Assembly: GCA_001657315.1 (NCBI GenBank)
Contig: LYSV01000104.1
Location: forward strand, 1-37,405
Direction of reading: 5' to 3'
From: Flammeovirgaceae bacterium BBD 1991-12
GTDB lineage: Bacteria; Bacteroidota; Bacteroidia; Cytophagales; Cyclobacteriaceae
Length of the DNA: 37,405 nucleotides
How positions within the stretch are numbered: position 1 is the stretch's first letter; each line of letters opens with the position of its first letter. The notes under the pieces are model-generated. The model was given only the letters and a program-made list of their open reading frames with translations, was not told where the DNA came from and ran no database searches. This document shows positions 16,147-24,839 of this stretch, one piece after another. A program made the position numbers and the translations under genes.

Positions 16147-16177
16147 AAAATGGATTAACTCAGAGCTAATCCATTTT
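16147..16177 (+). terminator. Intrinsic terminator after the FadR-type gene
   Basis: AAAATGGATTA (16147-16157) and TAATCCATTTT (16167-16177) form a perfect 11-bp stem with a 9-base loop, with As before and Ts at the end of the stem. It is 30 bp after the regulator stop and can work on both strands. Confidence 0.75.
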
Positions 16178-16250
16178 GGCAGGATTGTCAAAGACGGTGC
16201 TATCGCCAAATAATTCCGTCCTTATCACTACCCATTATGTACAAAGATAG

Positions 16251-16272
16251 TTGATATCATATACAATATCAA
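16251..16272. promoter_or_regulatory. Inverted repeat upstream of susC
   Basis: TTGATAT (16251-16257) and ATATCAA (16266-16272) are a perfect 7-bp inverted repeat with an 8-base spacer, 60 bp before the susC start. It is a candidate operator or promoter element. It does not match the TGGT/ACCA pattern of the upstream site. Confidence 0.4.
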
Positions 16273-16332
16273 AGTGGTTTCAGCCTTTCCTGCCTCTGCT
16301 GTATCCAAACCACCGCACTTAAATTAAAAGTA

Positions 16333-19300
16333 ATGAAGAAAATTTTTACCAAAGAATTTTACAGGTTACCCCTGTGCCTTCTCCTGAGCCTGCTGGCATT
16401 CCATGACCTTGCAGCGCAGGAATCCTATACTATGAGAGGCAAGGTGACCGATGACACCGGTGAAGCACTACCCGGAGTGGCCATATTAGTCGAGGGCACC
16501 GGATCAGGTACCGTTACTGATATTAACGGGGAGTACTCGATAAGTGTTACCGCTGATCAGTCTGTTATCTTTTCCTTTATAGGTTTCAGAACTGTTAAGG
16601 TCCCTGTCAGTAGCAGGACCCAACTGGACATGAGCATGGAAGTGGACATCTCGGAGCTGGAGGAGATCGTGGTGATCGGGTATGGTACCCAAAAAAGATC
16701 ACATCTGACAGGGTCCGTATCCAAAGTGACCAATGAAAAGCTGGACCAGATACCTCTGTCACGCATCGATGACGCACTGGTGGGCCAGGTAGCTGGTGTT
16801 AACATTCAGATGACCAACCCTGCCGCTGGGGAAGCACCTACCATCAGGGTCAGGGGGCAAGGCTCCATTTCGTTTGAGTCCGATCCTCTTATTGTCGTGG
16901 ATGGCATAGCTGTGGGAACAGACTCCGATTTTCTCTCCAGCCTGGATATGAACGATGTGGAATCCATGGAAGTGTTAAAAGATGCTGCTTCCAGCGCCAT
17001 ATACGGCTCCAGGGGAGCGAATGGTATTATACTCATCACCACAAAACAAGGCAAGGAAGGGCCTACCCGGTTTTCATACAATGGCTACGTCGGGTTTAAG
17101 TCTGTGCCTGAAAATGACGTGCTGACCAGTATAGACGAATGGGCGGATTTTGTTCGCCAAAATAACAACGGAGAGCTTACCGACAGGATGAATTACATTC
17201 AGTTGCTGGGCACCCGCACGGACTGGGAAGAAGTGATGATGGATGGTGGTGTGATTCAGAGCCATGCACTTTCAGCAAGAGGTGGTACGAAAAACACGAA
17301 ATTCAGAGCCTCACTCAGCTACCTTGATGACGAAGGAGTACTGTTGACGGATAATTTTGAAAAGATCAATTTCAGGTTAAACTTGGATACCAAAGTGAAT
17401 GACCGCATTGAGTTCGGTGTTATGTTAAATCCATCACATACGGAGCAGCGCCGCTTTCCCATTGGTCTGCATGATGCTTTACGGCAGTCTCCATGGCTTC
17501 CACTCCGCCTCGATGAGAACAGCATTCAGTTTGTGAACCGCTTCCGTGAAAATGGCAGGTGGGAAGATGCTGAGATCGGTGATTATGCCATGGAACGTAT
17601 GTTTGATGATTTTGATCTTGTGAACGGCGTGCCCAATCCTGCTCTTACCGGTACGGATATTAGCACTACGAATAACCAGAACTCCTATGCCAAAGTAATG
17701 GAAAGGGACAGGAGACGGTTCCAGACCAAGGTTTTTGCTAATTCCTATGTGAAAATTAACATAACCAAGGGCTTCTTCTTCAAGCAGTCTCTGGGAGGAG
17801 ATTTCCGTTATACCCGTAATACAAACTGGACAGGTACACAAGCCACCCGAAATGGAGCGGCAGACTCCGAGTCTACCCGGTCGTCAGGGTTGGCATGGCA
17901 TACGGTGACGGAAAGTACATTGAACTTTAGCAAAGAGTTCGGATCACATAATGTTAGCGCTATAGCAGGATTCGCCTATGAATATTGGGATCGTGAATCC
18001 AGCAGACTGGAAGCGTCTGGCTTTGATTTTGATTATATTCAGACCATCCCCAATGCCAATCTGATAGGTGGCAATACTGAGGAATCGGAGGAAAATCTGG
18101 TTTCGTATCTGGGCAGGGTAAACTATGCCTACAAAGACAAATATCTGTTGTCAGTCAGCGCCAGAACCGATGGGAGCTCTAAGTTCGGTCCGGATGAAAA
18201 ATTTGGATTTTTCCCGGCAGTATCAGCGGGGTGGGTGATCACCCAGGAAGATTTTTTTCCCAACAGCAGGGTACTGTCCGACCTGAAAATAAGGGCGAGC
18301 TATGGTGTTTCAGGCAGTAACGGCGGCCCGGATGAATATGATCATCTGGGATTGATCAACCCGGTAGGCACCGTCATAAATGGCGGGATTGTTACCGGAT
18401 TTAATCCTTCCAATATTGCCAATCCCGAACTGAGGTGGGAAAAACTGGTTGAGATCAACCCCGGTATTGATGTGTCATTTCTTGGGGGGCGCATCAGTCT
18501 TTCGGCTGATTACTATCAAAGGACCAGCGAAGATCTTCTGCTTGATCTTCCGGTTCCGTCGGTTACCGGTTTTAAGACAGCTCTCGTGAACAAGGGAGAA
18601 GTAGAAAATGAAGGCTTTGAGCTGGAGTTGGCTTCTCAAAACTATAGTGCGCGGGATTTCACCTGGTCATCCTCAGTCATAGTTACCCGCAACAAAAATA
18701 CACTGACGAATTTTGCCGGTGCCAGCGGACGGATCACCACGGTGGACTCCAAGCGTCCGGCAGAATGGATAGCACTGGAAGGGAATCCCATATCCTCATT
18801 TTATGGCTACGTAGTAGAACGTGAAATTGCACCTGAATTCATCGGAAACCCCCTTTATCCAATTAATGCGCAGTCGCAGGATATCTATGTCAAGGACCTG
18901 ACCGGTGATGGTGTTATCGATACAGATGATCGTACTATCCTTGGTTCGCCTTATCCTGATTTGATCTGGAGTGTGAACAACAATCTTACCTTCAAGGGTT
19001 TTGACCTGACGTTCATGTTCCAGGGTTCACATGGTGCTGAGGTAAGGAACATCGATTCCCAGTACCTGAAAAATGAGTTTTCAGGGCAACAGGATTTTAC
19101 CAGTGATTTCCCGGATGCCGATAGAGTCCAACAACGCATTTTTACCAATGAAGACGTTATGGATGCCTCTTATGTAGCACTAAGGAATGTGAATCTTGGC
19201 TATACCCTGCCACTGGCTATTGTCGAGAAAGCGGGGATCCGAAGGGCCAGAGTCTATTTAGCTGCCCAGAATCTGCTATACATTATGTCCGACGACTATG

Positions 19301-19419
19301 AAGGGTACAATCCTGAAGGGATCAATCAGGGACGGAACAGCCCTTTAACATACGGTTACCAGCGAGGGGCTGCCCCTATATTCAGAACCTTGTCCGTGGG
19401 TGTTAATCTTGAATTCTAA
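16333..19419 (+). CDS. susC: SusC/RagA-family TonB-dependent receptor, alginate oligosaccharide import
   Basis: A 1028-residue outer-membrane receptor. It has a signal peptide (cleavage near LAAQ), then a carboxypeptidase-regulatory-like domain at residues ~34-110 (MRGKVTDDTGEALPGVAILV), the plug with the TonB-box region EEIVVIGYGTQKRSHLTGS, DPLIVVDGIAVG and SAIYGSRGANGIILITTKQG, and a 22-strand barrel. The end is RTLSVGVNLEF, with a C-terminal aromatic residue as expected. There is no N-terminal STN domain, so signalling through an anti-sigma factor is unlikely; the upstream FadR-type protein is the probable regulator. The stop overlaps the susD start by one base (TAATG). Substrate is inferred from the neighbouring alginate lyases. 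Confidence 0.96.
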   Translation: MKKIFTKEFYRLPLCLLLSLLAFHDLAAQESYTMRGKVTDDTGEALPGVAILVEGTGSGTVTDINGEYSISVTADQSVIFSFIGFRTVKVPVSSRTQLDMSMEVDISELEEIVVIGYGTQKRSHLTGSVSKVTNEKLDQIPLSRIDDALVGQVAGVNIQMTNPAAGEAPTIRVRGQGSISFESDPLIVVDGIAVGTDSDFLSSLDMNDVESMEVLKDAASSAIYGSRGANGIILITTKQGKEGPTRFSYNGYVGFKSVPENDVLTSIDEWADFVRQNNNGELTDRMNYIQLLGTRTDWEEVMMDGGVIQSHALSARGGTKNTKFRASLSYLDDEGVLLTDNFEKINFRLNLDTKVNDRIEFGVMLNPSHTEQRRFPIGLHDALRQSPWLPLRLDENSIQFVNRFRENGRWEDAEIGDYAMERMFDDFDLVNGVPNPALTGTDISTTNNQNSYAKVMERDRRRFQTKVFANSYVKINITKGFFFKQSLGGDFRYTRNTNWTGTQATRNGAADSESTRSSGLAWHTVTESTLNFSKEFGSHNVSAIAGFAYEYWDRESSRLEASGFDFDYIQTIPNANLIGGNTEESEENLVSYLGRVNYAYKDKYLLSVSARTDGSSKFGPDEKFGFFPAVSAGWVITQEDFFPNSRVLSDLKIRASYGVSGSNGGPDEYDHLGLINPVGTVINGGIVTGFNPSNIANPELRWEKLVEINPGIDVSFLGGRISLSADYYQRTSEDLLLDLPVPSVTGFKTALVNKGEVENEGFELELASQNYSARDFTWSSSVIVTRNKNTLTNFAGASGRITTVDSKRPAEWIALEGNPISSFYGYVVEREIAPEFIGNPLYPINAQSQDIYVKDLTGDGVIDTDDRTILGSPYPDLIWSVNNNLTFKGFDLTFMFQGSHGAEVRNIDSQYLKNEFSGQQDFTSDFPDADRVQQRIFTNEDVMDASYVALRNVNLGYTLPLAIVEKAGIRRARVYLAAQNLLYIMSDDYEGYNPEGINQGRNSPLTYGYQRGAAPIFRTLSVGVNLEF

Positions 19420-20801
19420 TGACTATGAAGACAATCAATATTTATTTGATCACCTTGCTTTTTGGCCTGATGTGTCTGCAAGGCTGTGGTGAAGATGACC
19501 TGGATCTTAAACCGATATCAGCGATCGGAGATAATGCCTTTTATTCAAATACTGATGAAGTGGAGGGTGGAGTACTGGCGATTTACGATGGACTCCAGGA
19601 AGTGCCGCTGAGAGAGTTTGCGCTTACAGAGATGCGTTCCGATAACACACGTACCAAGTCCCGTGAGGGGGATTGGGCTCAGTTCGAATCATTGAACGTA
19701 CAACCCACCAATAATGTGGTGGGAGACTACTGGGCTGCCAACTATAATGTCATCTTCAGAGCAAATACCGTGCTCAGGCATTTGGACGCAGTAGACAATG
19801 ACGCCCTTAGAGATCAGTTTGAAGGAGAAGCAAAATTTACCCGGGCACTGGCCAATTTTAACCTGGTGCGTGCCTATGGAGATGTACCTCTGGTGGACAA
19901 AGTCATCAAACCGGAGGATGAGTCCTATTTCGATCGTGATGCCGCCGCTGATGTTCTCGCTTTCATTGCTAACGATCTGGAAGATGCCGTGTCCATGCTA
20001 CCATCAAGGGGTGCTGTCGACGAAGGAAGAGCCACAAACGGAGCGGCAAGAGCCCTGCTGGCCAAAGTCCATCTTACACTGAACAATTACGCTGCTGCGG
20101 AAACGCGACTGGCCGAACTGATCGCAGATGGTAGCTATGCGCTGCAGGATGAATACCATGATGTATTTTACAATGAACGCAATACGGAAATAATTTTTGC
20201 CATCCAGTACATGGATGATGATACTCAGGAGAGTCAGGATTTCTCCTTTGAAATGACAAACAACGGGACCGTAAGTGGCCTGAACTACATCACCGATGAA
20301 TTTGCAGCCTTTGTAGATGTCAATGATACCGAACGGGCGGCTGTCTTTTTTAGTCCTGACAATACCGATGAGGTAGGTAAATTCCTTACCGAGTCTACCG
20401 ATATCCGGCTGTGTGGCAATGACTGGATCGTGCTCCGGCTGGCGGATGTCTTCCTGATGCATGCTGAGGCGATCATGGCCGGCAATGCTTCTACACAGGA
20501 CCTTGATGCGCTGGCTTCCTACAATGCCATACGGGAACGTGTAGGCCTGTCAACGCTTCCCCTGGACGGAAGCGCCACGCTGACCAAACAAATGCTGCTG
20601 GATGAACGTCGCGCTGAGCTGGCGTTTGAGAATCATCGCCTCTATGACCTTATCCGGTTCGGTGAGGCGGAAAATGTGATGAGGGATTTTGCGGGAGCCA
20701 ATGGTTTCGCGTTTTCAGCGACTGACCTTCTGCTTCCCATACCACAGACGGAGATCAACGTGAGCAATGGGCTGCTGAAACAAAACAGGGGCTACAATTA
20801 A
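19419..20801 (+). CDS. susD: SusD/RagB-family glycan-binding lipoprotein
   Basis: A 460-residue lipoprotein partner of SusC. The signal has lipobox LQGC (residues ~20-23), followed by acidic residues (GEDDLDLKP). The SusD fold is visible as TPR-like helices: GEAKFTRALANFNLVRAYGDVPLV, ATNGAARALLAKVHLTLNNY, and near the C-terminus LLDERRAELAFENHRLYDLIRFG, the standard RagB/SusD signature. It caps the SusC barrel at the cell surface and delivers oligosaccharides. It is slightly shorter than many SusD proteins. ATGs at 19419 and 19425 are both possible starts. Confidence 0.95.
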   Translation: MTMKTINIYLITLLFGLMCLQGCGEDDLDLKPISAIGDNAFYSNTDEVEGGVLAIYDGLQEVPLREFALTEMRSDNTRTKSREGDWAQFESLNVQPTNNVVGDYWAANYNVIFRANTVLRHLDAVDNDALRDQFEGEAKFTRALANFNLVRAYGDVPLVDKVIKPEDESYFDRDAAADVLAFIANDLEDAVSMLPSRGAVDEGRATNGAARALLAKVHLTLNNYAAAETRLAELIADGSYALQDEYHDVFYNERNTEIIFAIQYMDDDTQESQDFSFEMTNNGTVSGLNYITDEFAAFVDVNDTERAAVFFSPDNTDEVGKFLTESTDIRLCGNDWIVLRLADVFLMHAEAIMAGNASTQDLDALASYNAIRERVGLSTLPLDGSATLTKQMLLDERRAELAFENHRLYDLIRFGEAENVMRDFAGANGFAFSATDLLLPIPQTEINVSNGLLKQNRGYN

Positions 20802-20817
20802 TCAAATCGTGAAAGCA

Positions 20818-21657
20818 ATGAGAACTATGAAAATACAACTCACAAATATCAGGAAGTTATCATTCAGGAGCATTCAGATCAGAACCTTTATGGTGGCCTT
20901 ACTGTGTTGGGTAACAGTGGGATGTGAGGAAGATCTGCCTGATACGGGTTCGATACCAGATCCTACACCCCCCAGCGCCGATTTTTCCTTTACAGCAGAT
21001 GAAGGTAATTACAAAACACTGAGTTTTACCAATACCTCCATCAGCGCCTCTGACTTCCTCTGGGATTTTGGTGACGGCAGTACCTCTGGCGACAAAGAGC
21101 CGGAACACACCTATGCTGAAGATGGCACCTATGAAATATCGCTGACCGCTTCAGACAAGTTGGGTAAGGATAGTACGATTACCCAAAGTGTGGAGATCAA
21201 AGAGCCGGAAGTTCCTTTTACACCCACTATACTCAATCCCGGTTTTGACATACAGGGAGATGATGACTACAGGGATCACTGGCGGAATGCCGATCTGGGC
21301 GAGGTGATCCAGATCACGTCTAGCCCGGTACACCAGGGAGAAAAAGCGGCAAAGTTTCCTTCAGCGGGCGATCGTATCGCCTATCAGCTGATCACTGTAG
21401 AGGCTAACAAGGATTACATTGTATCCTTTTACTATACCATGAAAACATCTCCTGCAGGTAGCCTGAAAGTGGCCATTCTCGCTGGAGAAACCACGGATGA
21501 GATCAACGCCGTGACGGTGAATGATCAGAGCAACTCCAGTGAATACGTACTGGCCTCGGTATCGTTCAACTCAGGGCCAAATACGAAGGTGGCCATATTC
21601 GTCACTAATGAGGGTGTGGAATGCAGAGTGGATACTTTCACTATTGTTCCGGATTGA
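20818..21657 (+). CDS. PKD-domain surface lipoprotein with carbohydrate-binding-like C-terminus
   Basis: About 279 residues from the ATG at 20818; a GTG at 20809 and an ATG at 20827 are alternatives. The lipoprotein signal ends at WVTVGC, after an unusually basic N-terminus. Residues ~60-130 form a PKD domain with FLWDFGDGSTSGDKEPEHTY and GTYEISLTASD. The C-terminal ~150 residues are a jelly-roll-like module starting LNPGFDIQGDDDYRDHW, as in CBM4/CBM16-type domains, with YIVSFYYTMKTSPAGSLKVA. It sits between susD and a PL7 lyase, with 2 bp to the latter. It is probably a surface alginate-binding protein that assists SusCD; the ligand is not proven. Confidence 0.82.
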   Translation: MRTMKIQLTNIRKLSFRSIQIRTFMVALLCWVTVGCEEDLPDTGSIPDPTPPSADFSFTADEGNYKTLSFTNTSISASDFLWDFGDGSTSGDKEPEHTYAEDGTYEISLTASDKLGKDSTITQSVEIKEPEVPFTPTILNPGFDIQGDDDYRDHWRNADLGEVIQITSSPVHQGEKAAKFPSAGDRIAYQLITVEANKDYIVSFYYTMKTSPAGSLKVAILAGETTDEINAVTVNDQSNSSEYVLASVSFNSGPNTKVAIFVTNEGVECRVDTFTIVPD

Positions 21658-21659
21658 CC

Positions 21660-22589
21660 ATGGAAATAATTTCACGATCATATACAAAATGCCGTGCCGG
21701 GAAAAACCTTATCACCACTGTGATGATGTGTTTTTCCCTCACAGTGGCCGGTTGTCAGAGCGAAAGTGCGCCTGAACCTCCTGCAGTTAATGACCAGGAT
21801 ATTGTAGAGAAAAAAGAGGGGGTAGATTATTTTTTACCCAAAATTGACCTGAGCCACTGGAAGGTGACACTGCCCGTTGGGAAACCGACCGAAGTCAAGC
21901 CCCCGGAGATCCTGCAGTACGCTACCAACGCCACATTGCTGCCGTTCATGTACAATGACTCTACAGATGGATCACTGGTGTTTTACACCTATCCCGGGGC
22001 TTCAACAGCCAATTCGAGCTACTCCCGAACGGAGCTACGCGAGCAAATGGTACCCGGGAGCAACCATACCAACTGGACCTTTGAACAGGGAGGCAGAATG
22101 AGAGGTACGCTGGCTGTACCGGAGATTTCCAAAGATAAGAATGGAAAATACCACCGGGCGATCATTATGCAGATCCACGGCCGGTTGACAGATGAACAGA
22201 GGGATCTTATCGGTGAAGATGACAACAATGCGCCTCCCGTGCTGAAGATCTACTGGGCCAATGAGAAGATCCGCGTGAAGACCAAACAATTAAAAGACAG
22301 GAAAGCTTCCGGGGCGGATCTGTTACCTGTTAGCGCGTGGACTGATGATGAAGGGGTATACTTCGACGAAAAGGTGGGCTTTGGAAAGTTCACACTGGAA
22401 GTCGTAGCATCAGAGGGTCGCCTCGAGGTCACGCTCAACGACAAGCAAACCCTCGTGTACAAGGGGATACACATGGAAAAATGGTCCGCATTTGAAAACT
22501 ATTTTAAGGCTGGAAACTACCTGGTCACCAAAGATGAAGGAGCCTATGCGAGGGTAAAATACTATGCCCTGGAAATCTCTCATCCTTAA
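21660..22589 (+). CDS. PL7 alginate lyase lipoprotein
   Basis: About 309 residues from the ATG at 21660, two bases after the preceding stop; upstream in-frame codons overlap that gene and are unlikely. A lipobox VAGC lies about residues 33-36. The PL7 jelly-roll has its three signature blocks in order: SRTELREQ (near 122), QIH (near 171, in IIMQIHGRL) and YFKAGNY (near 281). The R, Q, H and Y of these blocks are the catalytic set of the family. QIH in place of QVH is reported to go with activity on guluronate-containing stretches. The lipid anchor suggests a surface endolyase that makes oligosaccharides for SusCD. Confidence 0.94.
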   Translation: MEIISRSYTKCRAGKNLITTVMMCFSLTVAGCQSESAPEPPAVNDQDIVEKKEGVDYFLPKIDLSHWKVTLPVGKPTEVKPPEILQYATNATLLPFMYNDSTDGSLVFYTYPGASTANSSYSRTELREQMVPGSNHTNWTFEQGGRMRGTLAVPEISKDKNGKYHRAIIMQIHGRLTDEQRDLIGEDDNNAPPVLKIYWANEKIRVKTKQLKDRKASGADLLPVSAWTDDEGVYFDEKVGFGKFTLEVVASEGRLEVTLNDKQTLVYKGIHMEKWSAFENYFKAGNYLVTKDEGAYARVKYYALEISHP

Positions 22590-22603
22590 GGCCTTATTAG
22601 ATC

Positions 22604-24839
22604 ATGAGATACAGTTTGTTCACACTACTCGTTTTATATAGCTTTTTTATCTCTTGTTCCGGTCCGTCAGATGGTATGCTGGTACGCTCCATGAAAGAAT
22701 TCGACCGTGCCGTAGATCAGGCTCAGCCCGGTGATGTTATTCTGCTTGCCAAAGGTACCTGGCAGGACGCTGAGTTGCTGTTCGAAGGAAAGGGTACGGA
22801 AGAGCTCCCCATATCGCTACGGGCTGAAAAGGAGGGGGAGGTGATCTTAAGTGGCCTGTCCAACCTGCGACTGGCTGGTGAATACCTTGACGTCTCAGGA
22901 CTTTTTTAAAAATGGCCATACACCGACCAGTGAAGTAATTTCCTTCAGAAAAGACAAGGATCATCTTGCAAGCCATTCCAGGGTCCATAACTGCGTTATA
23001 GACAATTACAATAACCCGGAAAGGTTTGAATCCGATACGTGGGTGGCGATCTATGGCCGTCACAATTCCTTTGATCACAACAGCCTGACAGGCAAACGCA
23101 ACCGGGGTGTAACACTGGCTGTAAGACTGAACACAGAGGAGAGCCGTGAGAATTATCATGAGATCAAAAACAATTATTTCGGCCCCCGGCAGAACCTCGG
23201 GTCCAATGGAGGTGAAACCCTGAGGATAGGCACCAGCCATTATTCCCTTACGAACAGTAATACTGTGGTAGAGGGCAACTACTTCGACCGCTGCAATGGT
23301 GAACACGAGATCATCTCGAACAAGTCTGGTAGCAATATTTTCCGCAATAATGTCTTCTTCGAATGCCGGGGCACGCTCACTATGCGTCACGGACAACATA
23401 CGCTGGTGGAAAACAATTATTTCTTTGGCAACCGCAAGCCCAACACAGGTGGTATCAGGGTCATCAATGAATATCAGACGGTAAGGAACAACTATCTGTA
23501 TGGGCTGACAGGTTACCGTTTCAGGGGTGCGCTGGTGGTGATGAATGGCGTGCCGAACTCTCCCCTTAATCGCTATAACCAGGTGGTAGATGCAAAAATT
23601 GAGGGTAACCTGGTCATGGATTGCGATCATGTGCAGCTTTGTGCAGGGAGTGATGAGGAACGTTCAGCTATTCCGGTAGGTACTGTAATGGCCCGGAATA
23701 TCTTTATGGGGAATACAAACCTTTCACCTTTCACCATTTACGATGACATATCCGGCATTACGTTCCGTGAAAATATCATCAATAAGGAAGCCATTCTTCC
23801 TATCAAAAAAGGCTTTGAAAAGGTCGGTTATAATGTCATTAAAAATGAAAAGGGCATTTCCACACCGGACCCGGACCTGCTTCAGCAGATAAACTTTCCG
23901 GAGGTCAGTGTTCCTGTCTCGAAAGATGAGACCGGTGCCGGCTATTATACCAAAACAGACCTCGAAGTGGGTTTCGGATCAGGACAGGTGATTCCGGTAA
24001 GTCCGGGAACAAACACGCTGATAGAAGCCTTTGGGAAGAGTAACCCCGGTGATATACTTCAACTGGAAGGGGAAGGAAAATATCTGATCACAAAGGATTT
24101 TACCATTGATCATACCGTATCCATTACTACCCCGGCAGGACCAGCGGCAAATGTTCTGTCAGAGAAGGCCAGCTTTTTCAGAATTGAGAATGAAGGTGCT
24201 CTCGAACTGGTGAATCTCCGGATTGATGGCTCCGAATCTCCGGACCAGCCCGGCAACGCTGTGGTAACCACCAGCAAATATTCCATGAACAGGAACTACA
24301 GACTATTTGTAAGGAATTGTGTAGTGGTTGACCTTGATGTGAACCATTCCTTTGACTTCCTCAGGATCTATCAGCATACCATGGCGGATACCTTGCTGAT
24401 CGAAGGATCGCGCTTCACGAATGTTACCGGTGCTGTCCTGTCGCTGGACAGGGAGGTGGAAGACCTCGGGATCTACAATGTGGAAGATGTCATTGTTACC
24501 AACAGCGTTTTCGAAAAAGTGCAGGGACCGGTGGTGAATCTTTATCGTGGAGGTACCGATGAAAGCACATTTGGCCCCATCGTCAGGGCAGAGAACAACC
24601 GGTTCATTGACTGTGGCAGGGGAAAACGTAACAAAACCAAGGCTTCACTGAAGTTCCATGGAGTGCAAAATATGCTCATCGAAGGTTGCACGTGGCAGAA
24701 CAGCGCCCCGCTGACATTGTACCTTACCAACGGTGAACCCATAGCGATTGTGAAGAACAGCGAGTTCAGGCAGACACCGGGTATCGTTTCAAACAATGAT
24801 CAGTTTACCACCGAAAATATCACCCTAACCGATGAGTAA
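22604..24839 (+). pseudogene. PL6 alginate lyase interrupted by a single-base frameshift
   Basis: Two overlapping frames together encode one PL6 lyase of about 744 residues. The first (22604-22909) has a lipoprotein signal ending FISC and the start of the parallel beta-helix (GDVILLAKGTWQDAELLF...VSGLF). The second continues with FFKNGHTPTSEVISFRKDKDH, the ordinary PL6 sequence. The break is in the run of six Ts at 22902-22907, directly followed by AAAAA; one T fewer restores the frame. The catalytic Lys (codon 23322, in SNKSG) and Arg (codon 23385, in TMRHG) are present and 21 residues apart, as in AlyGC (Lys220/Arg241). A second beta-helix domain fills the C-terminal third. The 3' end overlaps the PL17 start by 8 bp. 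Sequencing error, real mutation or slippage are all possible. Confidence 0.88.

Noticed and set aside
22851-22910. Apparent independent start (GTG) of the second PL6 frame
   Set aside because: The residues before FFKNGH do not resemble PL6 and overlap the true first frame; the downstream frame is the continuation of the 22604 gene after a frameshift.
22737-23630. Long minus-strand open frame of about 297 codons opposite the PL6 gene
   Set aside because: It lies fully antisense to the well-supported beta-helix lyase, has no recognisable motif and is explained by codon bias of the opposite strand.
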